DNA of 14,718 bases from Sulfuricurvum sp. (GCA_022729835.1 DZBC01000022.1:1-14718), one strand, 5' to 3'; positions 1 through 6,543 are shown, counted from the stretch's first letter. Notes: generated by a model not told the origin, from the sequence alone. Numbers and translations are program-made.

Positions 1-342
1 AACTATACGCTTCGTCTCAAGCGCAACAGAAGCCGCAATGATGCCGAAGAGATCTACGAGATCGGTTGGCAAAAAAGGCTTGTGAATCAAGTGATCAAAA
101 CCATCGGGTCGTTGCGTCCCCCGGCTGGCCATCAAGAGTTTCTGTCCTGCTTGCACTTTTTCGTCCAGCATAGCGATTTGTGCATCACTATACAACGCGT
201 CATCAATGATCAGTAGATCGTAGGCACCCGCTTCTAATGCCGTCACCTCATTGCACACCTTTAGCGTGTGTCCCGCCTTTTGCGCACTCAGAGTCACCAG
301 CTTGGTCACCACCGGATTTTCATTGAACAGTAGCACTCTCAT
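1..342 (-). CDS. Atypical receiver-domain protein, N-terminal 114 residues (runs off the window)
   Basis: Translating the minus strand from the ATG at 342-340 gives 114 residues with no stop before the window edge. The fold reads as a CheY-like receiver: a first strand MRVLLFNENP, a central strand YDLLIIDDALY with Asp47/Asp48 where the phospho-acceptor would be, a strand ending LLMAS, and an IHKPF motif that matches the conserved Lys-Pro of receivers. The acidic pair that normally follows the first strand is Asn7-Glu8 here, so metal binding and phosphorylation may be altered. A GGGGG purine stretch about 9 bases upstream of the ATG can serve as ribosome binding site. In C. jejuni, as I recall, a gene for a highly acidic protein (Cj1178c) sits beside fliR in this orientation, and this may be its counterpart. 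The output region is outside the window, so the function is unknown. Confidence 0.7.
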   Translation of the reverse strand, partial: MRVLLFNENPVVTKLVTLSAQKAGHTLKVCNEVTALEAGAYDLLIIDDALYSDAQIAMLDEKVQAGQKLLMASRGTQRPDGFDHLIHKPFLPTDLVDLFGIIAASVALETKRIV

Positions 343-385
343 AGGTCAATTCCCCCTCTTGCAGCCATTCGCTTAAGTTGCTACC

Positions 386-391
386 ATTGTA
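386..391 (-). promoter_or_regulatory. Candidate -10 element for the receiver-domain gene
   Basis: The minus strand reads TTTTTAGTTACAATGG. TACAAT is a good -10 hexamer with a T-rich run upstream, as is common in Campylobacterota promoters, which often lack a clear -35. It would start a transcript near 379, giving a leader of about 37 bases before the ATG at 342. This is pattern matching only. No equally clear promoter is visible for the divergent + strand gene at 411. Confidence 0.3.
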
Positions 392-410
392 ACTAAAAAG
401 ATGTTAAATC

Positions 411-869
411 ATGAAACTGATTATTTTGGTGTTTTGTCTGCTTGAATTCCGGCTTCAAAGCCTCGTTTGGACACTCCCAGAAGAGGCCCATACCGCTATG
501 AACCATTTTGAAACCATGCTCCGTCAGGCCAAAACGGAAGTTGTTATTGTCAGCACCTTTATCGAAGGGTATGATCTCAAACAAACCCTACGTCAGGTAG
601 CCGAAAAAGGGATAAGCGTGGTGTTGATCGTCTCTGAACCACGACAAATGAGCACCCTTGCGCTTTATCCGAGCGTAACGCTTCGAATCGCCGACGAACC
701 GCTACCGACGAGCACGCTTTGTATCGACGGCCAGAGGATCTGCACCATCAATCTACCGCTAAGCCTGTCCATGATGGAAGAACAACGCGCAAGCGTTACA
801 TGTAAGCATCAAACAGACACAACACTTAAAGGAAACCCTATCAAAAGCCACCCATACCTAGAAGAGTAA
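411..869 (+). CDS. Small exported phospholipase-D-fold protein with degenerate HKD motif
   Basis: The 152-residue protein starts with a hydrophobic segment (residues 2-20) that looks like a signal peptide or anchor. The next part resembles single-domain PLD-family nucleases of Campylobacterota: residues 23-40 (LPEEAHTAMNHFETML...), a strand EVVIVSTFI (43-51), a helix, and a strand GISVVLIVS (67-75). In active members an H-x-K-x4-D motif follows. Here the aligned stretch is PTSTLCIDG (99-107), with Pro99 for His, Ser101 for Lys, and only Asp106 kept, then INLPLS in place of the usual Asn-x-x-Ser/Thr. Catalysis by the HKD mechanism is therefore unlikely. The start is uncertain: no strong ribosome site precedes 411, and an in-frame ATG lies at 498 (Met30), but that start would lose the signal segment. 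The gene is on the opposite strand to its neighbours and its end overlaps the end of fliR by 12 bases. Its role is unknown. Confidence 0.6.
   Translation: MKLIILVFCLLEFRLQSLVWTLPEEAHTAMNHFETMLRQAKTEVVIVSTFIEGYDLKQTLRQVAEKGISVVLIVSEPRQMSTLALYPSVTLRIADEPLPTSTLCIDGQRICTINLPLSLSMMEEQRASVTCKHQTDTTLKGNPIKSHPYLEE
796..805. repeat. TTACATGTAA palindrome, copy 1 (in the PLD-like gene)
   Basis: Perfect 10-base palindrome, followed by GCAT. It is read as Val-Thr-Cys-Lys in the PLD-like protein, a frame not used by any other coding copy in the window. Confidence 0.85.
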
Positions 870-1622
870 GGTTAAGGCGTTGTAGGCCAAACGCATCTCC
901 TCTTGCAAGATCGACACTGTTGAGGAGAGTGTGGCAATCAACACAATCAAGGAGATCGTGATTTTGATTGGAAAACCGATGACCAGCAGGTTAAACTGCG
1001 GCATCGTCTTCATCAGCATGCCAAAGATGACATCAGAGAGCCAAGAGAGGGCGATTATGGGAAACGCGAGCATAAAACCGACCATGAACATCCTTGACGC
1101 CGATGCCAGTAGATATTCAAATAACGACGGGGCAATCATAAATCCACCTAAAGGAATCTTTGAGAGCGATAAATCGGCATAGAGCAAGATCCAGTGATGC
1201 ATATCTAAAGAGAAAAGCACCATCAAGGCAATGAGCGAGAGAAATTGACTAATGATCGGCATGGAGACGCCGCTTTGGGGATCGATCGCAGAGGCCAACG
1301 TAAAGCCCATAACAAAAGAGATCTGCCCTCCGGCAAAGGTTATGGTATTAAAAGCCAAGAGCAAAATCAACCCTACCACCATGCCAAAGAGCACCTCGCC
1401 CAAGATGGCAATCAAAAGTGATGCTATGGATATCTCAATGGCAAGCGGCGGCATCGAAGCGTAAAAAACGATACTGAAAAAAAATGCCAACGCCGCCTTG
1501 ATGCTCATAGGGATACTGGTATGCGAAAAAATCGGAACGGTGGCAAACAGGGCACTAAAACGGATAAACAGAAGCAAAAAGGCGACGACGTTCTCGTGCT
1601 CAAAAAGCGACGCCCACGTCAT
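858..1622 (-). CDS. fliR: Flagellar biosynthesis protein FliR
   Basis: FliR is an inner-membrane component of the flagellar type III export gate, acting with FliP and FliQ at the base of the flagellar motor. The 254-residue product has the usual family length. It is hydrophobic throughout, with about six membrane segments. The N-terminus VVAFLLLFIRFSALFATVPI and the motif GFTLASAIDPQSG near the middle are typical of FliR. The ATG at 1622 lies 3 bases after the stop of the upstream ABC ATPase gene and no separate ribosome site is seen, so translation is probably coupled. The order rpsB-tsf-ABC ATPase-fliR is, as I recall, conserved in C. jejuni. The 3' end overlaps the convergent PLD-like gene by 12 bases, leaving no room for a terminator between them. 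Confidence 0.93.
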   Translation of the reverse strand: MTWASLFEHENVVAFLLLFIRFSALFATVPIFSHTSIPMSIKAALAFFFSIVFYASMPPLAIEISIASLLIAILGEVLFGMVVGLILLLAFNTITFAGGQISFVMGFTLASAIDPQSGVSMPIISQFLSLIALMVLFSLDMHHWILLYADLSLSKIPLGGFMIAPSLFEYLLASASRMFMVGFMLAFPIIALSWLSDVIFGMLMKTMPQFNLLVIGFPIKITISLIVLIATLSSTVSILQEEMRLAYNALTLLF

Positions 1623-1625
1623 AGG

Positions 1626-2270
1626 CTATTTTAAGCGCGAAAGTCGGCGCGCTTCAAGTCGATAAACGCGGTCACAACGATGTGCCATCGTTTCATCGTG
1701 CGTCACCAGCACCATAGCTGCGCCACGCTCGACCAAATAATTCGAAAAAAGATCCATCACTTCCGTTGCGGTGGTATGGTCAAGATTGCCGGTAGGCTCA
1801 TCGGCAAAGATGATTTTTGGCTGTTTCGTTAAAACCCGAGCAATCGACACCCGTTGCTGCTGTCCGCCTGAAAGCTCCGTCACCTTTTGGCTCATCACCT
1901 GCGCGATCCCTAGTCTGTCAATCAGCGCAGGGTCGATCGATTTTTCCCCAAGAATCGCTGCCACTTCGAGATTCTCATAGGCACTAAACCCCTTGAAGAG
2001 ATAGTGCGACTGAAAAATAAGCCCCAAAATATCGCGGCGCAACGCCACCAATGCGCGATTATCCAGCCCATTCACACTTTGCCCCATAAGCGTTACCTGT
2101 CCCGATTGAGGCGTTAGTAGCGTAGAGAGAATATGCAAAAGCGTCGATTTACCGCTACCGCTCACTCCGATAATAGCGACCGATTCCGTCGCATCCAGCG
2201 TCAGATCAATGTCTTCAAAAAGGGGATAGTCAAAACGGTGGCAAATGCCAGAAGCTTCAAGTAGTGTCAT
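1626..2270 (-). CDS. ABC transporter ATP-binding protein, LolD/MacB type
   Basis: This 214-residue protein is a complete ABC ATPase with no membrane segments. Visible motifs are Walker A GVSGSGKST (35-43), Q-loop Gln87 in LIFQSHYLF, signature LSGGQQQR (133-140), Walker B IIFADEP (153-159) with catalytic Glu158, and the switch His191 in LVTHDE. Sequence style and size place it with the LolD, MacB and FtsE group, whose members energise membrane proteins that extract lipoproteins, export peptides or regulate division. The partner permease is not in the window, so the substrate cannot be named. It matches the C. jejuni ATPase gene (Cj1180c, from memory) between tsf and fliR. The start at 2270 is preceded by no clear Shine-Dalgarno site but by a TATAAT box (see separate entry). 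It is probably cotranscribed with fliR. Confidence 0.88.
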   Translation of the reverse strand: MTLLEASGICHRFDYPLFEDIDLTLDATESVAIIGVSGSGKSTLLHILSTLLTPQSGQVTLMGQSVNGLDNRALVALRRDILGLIFQSHYLFKGFSAYENLEVAAILGEKSIDPALIDRLGIAQVMSQKVTELSGGQQQRVSIARVLTKQPKIIFADEPTGNLDHTTATEVMDLFSNYLVERGAAMVLVTHDETMAHRCDRVYRLEARRLSRLK

Positions 2271-2276
2271 GGCGAC

Positions 2277-2282
2277 ATTATA
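2277..2282 (-). promoter_or_regulatory. Candidate -10 box immediately before the ABC ATPase gene
   Basis: The minus strand carries a perfect TATAAT whose last base is 6 bases before the ATG at 2270. With usual spacing, transcription would start at or next to the A of the start codon, giving a leaderless mRNA. That would fit the absence of a Shine-Dalgarno sequence. A weak TTACCC lies 18 bases further upstream. It could also be a chance match inside the tsf-fliR operon. Confidence 0.25.
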
Positions 2283-2321
2283 GGGAGGATTGGCTTAAAA
2301 GGGTAAAGCGGATTAGGAGGG

Positions 2322-2339
2322 GTAAGGGAGGACCCTTAC
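2322..2339 (-). other. Short hairpin overlapping the tsf stop codon
   Basis: GTAAGGG and CCCTTAC are perfect 7-base inverted repeats around a 4-base loop. The TAA stop of tsf (2338-2336) lies inside one arm. No run of T follows on either strand, so it is not a standard intrinsic terminator. It may protect the tsf mRNA 3' end or weaken read-through into the ABC ATPase gene. Confidence 0.35.
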
Positions 2340-3400
2340 GCCATTTGCGCGGCGACTTCTGCGGCGAAATCGTCCACTTTCTTTTCGATGCCTTCGCCTA
2401 CTTCAAACAGAACGAATGCAACAATTTCTGCAGTTCCGCCATGTTTTTTGGCTTCTGCAGCAACTGCCTGAGCAACATTCATGCTGTCATCAAGGACGTA
2501 GACCTGATCAAGCAGGGCAAGCTGTTTGTCAAGCGTCGTGTTGTCCGCTATAAAACGCTCAAGTTTACCCGGAACGATTTTGTCCCAAATTTTCTCAGGT
2601 TTGCCTTCGGCTTTGAGCTCTTCTTTGATGGCATTTTCCGCTTCAGCAAGTACCTCGGGTGTCAACTGCATCATAGAGATGTAGGTTGGTTCGCCCAAAA
2701 GCGGCTTTTTAAGACGCGCACGCTCTTCGTTCTCTTTTTTGATCGCTTCGATACGTCCGACAGTCTCTGCTGCGACAAATGCAGGGTCAAAATCCTGATA
2801 ACGCAGGGTTTTTGGCTTCATGGCCGCAGCATGCATGGAGACATTTTTGAGGATGCCTACCATAGCTTGAGCAGTTTTATCGCTATCGCACTGCGCGGCA
2901 ACCAAAACACCCACGCGACCATTGGAGTGAACATAGCCGTTAACTGCACCATGCTCAGCCGCATTGAGCGTAACAAAGCGACGCACTTCAATCTTTTCAC
3001 CGATTCTAGCAACAGTCTGCGTGAAATACTCAGAAAATTTGCCGCTCTCGAAAGATGATTCGTACAGTTCCGCGACTGTGCTCACATTGCTCTTGAAAAT
3101 CTGTAGCGCTGTGTTGCCTACTAGAGCGATAAAACCATCATTTTTGGCTACAAAATCAGTTTCGGAGTTGATCTCTACCAGTGAGGCAGAAGCAAATGTA
3201 TCAGAAATCTTGATTCCCAAAAGACCTTCAGCCGCAATACGATCAGCTTTTTTGGCCGCCTGTGTGATACCGCGCTGTTTGAGCCACTCTACCGCTTTAT
3301 CGTAATCGCCGTCACATTCGGTGAGGGCTTTTTTACAATCCATCATCGGGGCGTCAGTTGCCTGACGCAGTTTCTTTACATCTTCTGCCGTTACTGCCAT
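2336..3400 (-). CDS. tsf: Translation elongation factor Ts
   Basis: EF-Ts recycles EF-Tu by exchanging GDP for GTP. The 354-residue product is longer than the 283-residue E. coli protein but matches the longer form found in Campylobacterota. The N-terminal UBA-like domain (about 1-45) contains the conserved TDAPMMDCKKAL. The EF-Tu contact motif TDFVAKN is at 81-87. A segment near the end (VYVLDD then a lysine-rich helix) matches the family C-terminus. The ATG at 3400 is 2 bases after the rpsB stop and is preceded by AGAGGAG, a strong ribosome site placed within the end of rpsB. The rpsB-tsf order is near-universal in bacteria. A long open frame on the opposite strand here is a shadow of this gene. 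Confidence 0.97.
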   Translation of the reverse strand: MAVTAEDVKKLRQATDAPMMDCKKALTECDGDYDKAVEWLKQRGITQAAKKADRIAAEGLLGIKISDTFASASLVEINSETDFVAKNDGFIALVGNTALQIFKSNVSTVAELYESSFESGKFSEYFTQTVARIGEKIEVRRFVTLNAAEHGAVNGYVHSNGRVGVLVAAQCDSDKTAQAMVGILKNVSMHAAAMKPKTLRYQDFDPAFVAAETVGRIEAIKKENEERARLKKPLLGEPTYISMMQLTPEVLAEAENAIKEELKAEGKPEKIWDKIVPGKLERFIADNTTLDKQLALLDQVYVLDDSMNVAQAVAAEAKKHGGTAEIVAFVLFEVGEGIEKKVDDFAAEVAAQMA

Positions 3401-3402
3401 GA

Positions 3403-4188
3403 TTACTCCTCTTCTGTCGTTTCTTCTGTCATTGCGACAGGCTCATCGCCCATCGCCGCCATCTGCTCTTCCATGCTCTCAGTAGCAACGCTTTCGGTCG
3501 CACCATCACCGGCAAGGGCTTTGCCTTCATTCATCGCTTCTGCCATCTCTTTGCAAAAAAGTTGAATTGAGCGAATCGCATCGTCGTTGCCCGGGATCGG
3601 GTAGTCTATCACATCTGGGTCACAGTTTGTATCCAATGGGGCTACCACTTTGATACCAAGATTGCGCGCCTCTGTGACAGCAATATGCTCTTTAACCGCA
3701 TCAATAACAAACATCATGTCTGGAATTTTTTTCATATGGCGGATACCGCCGAGATACGCTTGGAGCTTCTCTCTTTGGCGAGAGAGCATCAAGCCCTCTT
3801 TTTTGGTGAGCAGCTTGATCTGGCCGTTCTCTTCCATCTGCTCGATTACTTCGAGTTTGCGGATCGATTTTTGGATGGTGCCATAGTTGGTCAGCATCCC
3901 ACCGAGCCAGCGGTTGTCTACATACGGCATGCCACAAGACTCAGCCGCTTGGCGAATCGCTACGCGCGCTTGTTTCTTGGTGCCCACGAACAGCATAGTC
4001 TGGCCTTCTGCAGCGGCGTCTACCACAATCTGATAGGTGTTGCGGAAGTAGCGCAGGGTTTTTTGCAAATCTATAATGTAGATGTTTTTGCGGACACCGA
4101 AGATGTATTTTTTCATCTTTGGATTCCAGCGACGTGTCTGGTGACCGAAGTGCACACCGCACTCGAGAAGGTCTTTCATTGTTACCAT
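3403..4188 (-). CDS. rpsB: 30S ribosomal protein S2
   Basis: S2 binds late to the 30S subunit and helps recruit S1. The 261-residue protein begins MVTMKDLLECGVHFGHQTRR, the hallmark S2 start, and carries LFVGTKKQA, NRWLGGMLTN and APLDTNCDPD as expected. The last 35 or so residues are a Glu- and Met-rich acidic tail (ending TEETTEEE) beyond the core domain. Tails in this position vary among Campylobacterota. The ATG at 4188 is chosen because AAGGA lies 9 bases upstream; the in-frame Met4 would be too far from it. It is the first gene of the rpsB-tsf-ABC-fliR run and has its own leader and probable promoter in the intergenic region upstream. Confidence 0.97.
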   Translation of the reverse strand: MVTMKDLLECGVHFGHQTRRWNPKMKKYIFGVRKNIYIIDLQKTLRYFRNTYQIVVDAAAEGQTMLFVGTKKQARVAIRQAAESCGMPYVDNRWLGGMLTNYGTIQKSIRKLEVIEQMEENGQIKLLTKKEGLMLSRQREKLQAYLGGIRHMKKIPDMMFVIDAVKEHIAVTEARNLGIKVVAPLDTNCDPDVIDYPIPGNDDAIRSIQLFCKEMAEAMNEGKALAGDGATESVATESMEEQMAAMGDEPVAMTEETTEEE

Positions 4189-4536
4189 AAGGGGTAGTCC
4201 TTGTTTGTGAATCCCGGTTCATTAGGGCATCGCTCAACAGCGTCGGATATGGTTGATCCGGGCCGCACCGGTTTTTGAGGCGAAATACCGCGAAACTTTT
4301 ATTCCGAAAATTTACAGAAATAAAAACTTGAAATAATACTGAAAAAAGCCTTAGTTAATACTTTATCCACGCTTAAATTCAGTGCGCTCGCAGACATTTG
4401 TCATGCGCCTAGGAATGCGTCTTTGTCGTAAACAGGGGTATAAATATTCTACATGTAAGCATCGATCGTCATGACATCAGTGTTGTCGAAAGGGTGTTAA
4501 TAGGCTTGAAAAGTAGTATTTTAGGGGGCTATTTAA
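4189..4536 (-). promoter_or_regulatory. rpsB leader and upstream intergenic region (no gene)
   Basis: This 348-base stretch between tRNA-Val and rpsB has no convincing gene on either strand. On the minus strand a TATTAT hexamer (4338-4333) after a T-rich stretch is a possible -10 element for rpsB, giving a leader of roughly 135 bases. The leader can form small hairpins: CGGAT/ATCCG (4260-4244) and CGCT/AGCG around GTTG (4242-4231). A CCGG-containing G+C-rich patch at 4257-4271 could pair alternatively with CCGGGA at 4212-4217. Long leaders that let S2 repress its own operon are known in other bacteria. That role here is inference. One TACATGTA palindrome lies at 4449. I see no clear terminator after the tRNA. 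Confidence 0.4.
4449..4458. repeat. CTACATGTAA palindrome, copy 2 (intergenic)
   Basis: Contains the 8-base palindrome TACATGTA and is followed by GCAT, exactly as in copy 1. It is the only copy lying clear of any gene. Confidence 0.85.
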
Positions 4537-4612
4537 TGGTGATCACGATTGGACTCGAACCAACGGCCACTACCATGTCAAGGTAGTGCTCTACCAACTG
4601 AGCTACGCGATC
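4537..4612 (-). tRNA. tRNA-Val (anticodon GAC)
   Basis: The minus strand folds as a complete 76-base tRNA. The acceptor stem is GATCGCG/CGTGATC (one G-U pair), followed by discriminator A and an encoded CCA. The D stem is GCTC/GAGC with loop AGTTGGTA. The anticodon stem is CTACC/GGTAG with loop TTGACAT, so the anticodon is GAC, reading GUC/GUU valine codons. The variable loop is TGGCC, and the T arm is GTTGG-TTCGAGT-CCAAT. It lies just downstream of lspA on the same strand but has its own promoter. Confidence 0.96.
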
Positions 4613-4629
4613 ACTATTTGAAGGCCGAA

Positions 4630-4658
4630 ACTATAGCAGATTTTTTCTGCAAGATCAA
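4630..4658 (-). promoter_or_regulatory. Sigma-70-type promoter for tRNA-Val
   Basis: On the minus strand TTGATC (4658-4653) and TATAGT (4635-4630) are separated by exactly 17 bases, the best -35/-10 pair in the window. The start would fall near 4623, about 11 bases before the mature tRNA. The -35 box contains the TGA stop of lspA (4657-4655). The spacer carries a perfect inverted repeat GCAGA-AAAAA-TCTGC (4650-4636). That repeat could form a weak hairpin after lspA but has no U-tract, so I do not call it a terminator. Confidence 0.6.
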
Positions 4659-5098
4659 GACTCGCAGAGTTTTGGTTTGAGATTGAGGAGCAGGAGCCAC
4701 AAAACAGCAAAATCGATCATGACATCGGCAAAGTTGAAGACCGCAAAGTCAAAACCCCAGTGATAGTAGACATAATCCACGACGCCGCCATGTACAAAGC
4801 GGTCAAACACATTGGAAAATCCGGCCCCTACGAGAATGCCGCCGGGGATCGCGTAGCAATTTTGGCGAAGGTTAAGAATATAGGCAGCCACCGAAACGAT
4901 CAAAACAAGCTGCAGCCACTTAAGCCACTCGCCCAAAAATGCGAACATCGAAAACGCGACCCCCCGATTGTAGACGAGAATAAGATCGATGTACTCGGAG
5001 TAGAAACGATAGCCGTCGATAAATAAACCCTTGATCGACTGATCAATAATAAAGATGCCCACCATCGAGAACATCATGGCGATGAGCAGTTTAGCCAC
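4655..5098 (-). CDS. lspA: Lipoprotein signal peptidase (signal peptidase II)
   Basis: LspA is an inner-membrane aspartic protease that cleaves prolipoproteins just before the lipid-modified cysteine. The longest frame opens at 5143, inside glmM. I prefer the GTG at 5098, which gives a 147-residue protein starting VAKLLIAMMF, close to family length. It is preceded by AGAGG at good spacing and overlaps the glmM stop as GTGGCTAA. Four membrane segments are visible. The catalytic aspartates are Asp99 in NVFDR and Asp125 in FNFAD, and the conserved YNRGVAFSM follows the first helix. The glmM-lspA pair is also adjacent in C. jejuni, as I recall. A likely client in this window is the OPX lipoprotein at 10009. 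Confidence 0.93.
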   Translation of the reverse strand: MAKLLIAMMFSMVGIFIIDQSIKGLFIDGYRFYSEYIDLILVYNRGVAFSMFAFLGEWLKWLQLVLIVSVAAYILNLRQNCYAIPGGILVGAGFSNVFDRFVHGGVVDYVYYHWGFDFAVFNFADVMIDFAVLWLLLLNLKPKLCES

Positions 5099-6431
5099 CC
5101 AAAGCCTCTTTGAAAAAGTCGCGCAGATGCTCCATCGCCTCATTCATCACATTGGCGTCTTTGGCTTCTAGCAAGATGCGCAGTTTGTTTTCGGTGCCGG
5201 AGTAGCGCACCAGATGGCGTATATGTTTGGCATCAAGTGTCGCGAGCTCTTCGTCAAGTCCCGAGATCTGATCGAGGGGTTTTTTCTCTTTTACATGTAG
5301 ATTGACCAGTTTTTGCGGATAGAGTCCGAAGGGGCGAAGTGCTTTACTCGCTTTTGCGCCACTACGCAGCACCAGAGCCAATACCTGCAATGCGCTCATA
5401 AGGCCGTCACCCGTTTTGGCGTAGTCGTGCAATATGATATGCCCGCTCTGTTCACCGCCAAAATTGATACCCTCTTTTTTCATAATATCGAGCACATATT
5501 TATCGCCGACACTGCTGCGCCAGAGCTTGAGTCCGCGCGCGCTCATAGCATCTTCGAGCGCCTGATTGCTCATTACGGTTGCTACGATACCGCCGCCTTT
5601 GAGTTGACCGCTTTCATGCAGATAGATCCCCAGTGCGCCGAGCAGTTGGTCGCCATCGATCGCTTCGCCTTTTTCATCTACCACAACCAAACGGTCTGCG
5701 TCGCCATCAAGCGCAAAGCCAATGTCCGCGCGGTATTTGCGTACTGCGTCTTGCATATCTCGGGGGTGTAGTGCGCCGCAATTTTCGTTGATGTTGAAAC
5801 CGTCTGGTTTGTTGTGCAGCACAATCACTTCAGCGCCTAGTTCTTCAAGCACGGTGGGGCCTACTTTGTATCCCGCTCCATTGGCGGCATCGAGTACGAT
5901 ACGCATACTTTGCAAGCTCAGGTCGCCGGGGAAAGAGTTTTTGAGTTGTACGATGTAACGGCCTATAACGTCGTCGATACGTTTGGACATGCCAATGCCG
6001 TGTCCGGTGGCGTTGGCGCTTTTGATATTGTCGAGGTTGTGGATGATCGCTTCAATGTGCGTTTCGACTACTTCAGTGAGTTTATCACCTTGCGCGTCAA
6101 AAAACTTGATACCGTTATCTTCGAAGTCATTGTGGCTAGCAGAGATCATGATGCCGGCGTCACAGCGCATGTTTTGGGTCAAAAAGGCAATAGCCGGAGT
6201 AGGCATTGGGCCAACTTGTACCACGTCGTAGCCGACTGCGGTGAGTCCGCTGACGATGGCGTTTTCTATCATATAACCACTACGGCGGGTATCTTTGCCC
6301 ACCAAAATTTTGCGTGTTTTGGCGTGTTGCTTAAAAAAGATGCCCGCACCCATTGCCACCCTCATAGCCAGAGCGGCAGAGAGAAAACTTCCTGCTTCGC
6401 CACGTACTCCGTCGGTACCGAATAATTTCAT
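5091..6431 (-). CDS. glmM: Phosphoglucosamine mutase
   Basis: GlmM converts glucosamine-6-phosphate to glucosamine-1-phosphate on the way to UDP-GlcNAc, the precursor of peptidoglycan and lipopolysaccharide. The ATG at 6431 gives 446 residues starting MKLFGTDGVRG, the family N-terminus, with GGAG 8 bases upstream. The frame stays open to an ATG at 6476, but those 15 residues are not part of the family. The phosphoserine is Ser99 in ISASHND, the metal-binding loop is DGDADR (242-247), the sugar-binding loop is GGEQSGH, and the phosphate-binding loop near the end is RYSGTENKLRI. All are intact, so it should be active. It is the first gene of glmM-lspA and diverges from rpsT across a 112-base gap. 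Confidence 0.96.
   Translation of the reverse strand: MKLFGTDGVRGEAGSFLSAALAMRVAMGAGIFFKQHAKTRKILVGKDTRRSGYMIENAIVSGLTAVGYDVVQVGPMPTPAIAFLTQNMRCDAGIMISASHNDFEDNGIKFFDAQGDKLTEVVETHIEAIIHNLDNIKSANATGHGIGMSKRIDDVIGRYIVQLKNSFPGDLSLQSMRIVLDAANGAGYKVGPTVLEELGAEVIVLHNKPDGFNINENCGALHPRDMQDAVRKYRADIGFALDGDADRLVVVDEKGEAIDGDQLLGALGIYLHESGQLKGGGIVATVMSNQALEDAMSARGLKLWRSSVGDKYVLDIMKKEGINFGGEQSGHIILHDYAKTGDGLMSALQVLALVLRSGAKASKALRPFGLYPQKLVNLHVKEKKPLDQISGLDEELATLDAKHIRHLVRYSGTENKLRILLEAKDANVMNEAMEHLRDFFKEALGG
5291..5300. repeat. TTACATGTAG palindrome, copy 3 (in glmM)
   Basis: Contains TACATGTA; on the coding strand it is read as Leu-His-Val-Lys near the C-terminal part of GlmM, outside its catalytic motifs. 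Confidence 0.85.
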
Positions 6432-6543
6432 CTTTACACTCCAAAAGCAAGATTTTTCGCAATATCGTTTAAACATTACTGAATTTTAAGAATCTTTAAG
6501 GTAGTATTCTACCCTAAAAAAATTTCAATAAGGATTAATGCCC
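6432..6543. promoter_or_regulatory. Divergent glmM/rpsT control region with a central inverted repeat
   Basis: In the middle of this 112-base gap lies GGTAG-TATT-CTACC (6500-6513), a 5-base inverted repeat. Its left-to-right reading includes TATTCT, a possible -10 for rpsT. Its reverse includes TAGAAT, preceded by a run of seven T, a possible -10 for glmM. No good -35 boxes are seen. Both starts would give leaders with the observed ribosome sites (GGAG for glmM, AAGGA for rpsT). The two promoters would overlap and might compete or share a regulator. Confidence 0.4.

Noticed and set aside
2264..3058. 264-codon open frame on the + strand, antisense to tsf
   Set aside because: It lies almost wholly inside tsf, its translation has no recognisable domain and is rich in Phe, Arg and Cys as antisense frames often are, and tsf is certain.
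4403..4474. 23-codon + strand frame in the rpsB-tRNA gap, with TACATGTAAG in it
   Set aside because: No ribosome site, no promoter and no related protein; the Thr-Cys-Lys-His it shares with the PLD-like protein comes only from the repeated palindrome.
4636..4650. GCAGA-TCTGC hairpin as an intrinsic terminator for lspA
   Set aside because: The stem is 5 bases, A+T-rich in the loop, and not followed by a U-tract; it fits better as the spacer of the tRNA promoter.
5099..5143. Upstream ATG at 5143 as the lspA start
   Set aside because: It would add 15 residues deep inside glmM with no ribosome site, whereas the GTG at 5098 has AGAGG and matches family length.
5910..6425. 171-codon + strand frame opposite glmM, and similar long frames opposite rpsB, dapF and the BY-kinase
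   Set aside because: All are shadows of well-supported genes, without ribosome sites or known domains.
6538..6543. ATG at 6538 as the rpsT start
   Set aside because: It is only 3 bases from AAGGA and would put two extra residues before the conserved S20 N-terminus; the ATG at 6544 fits both tests.
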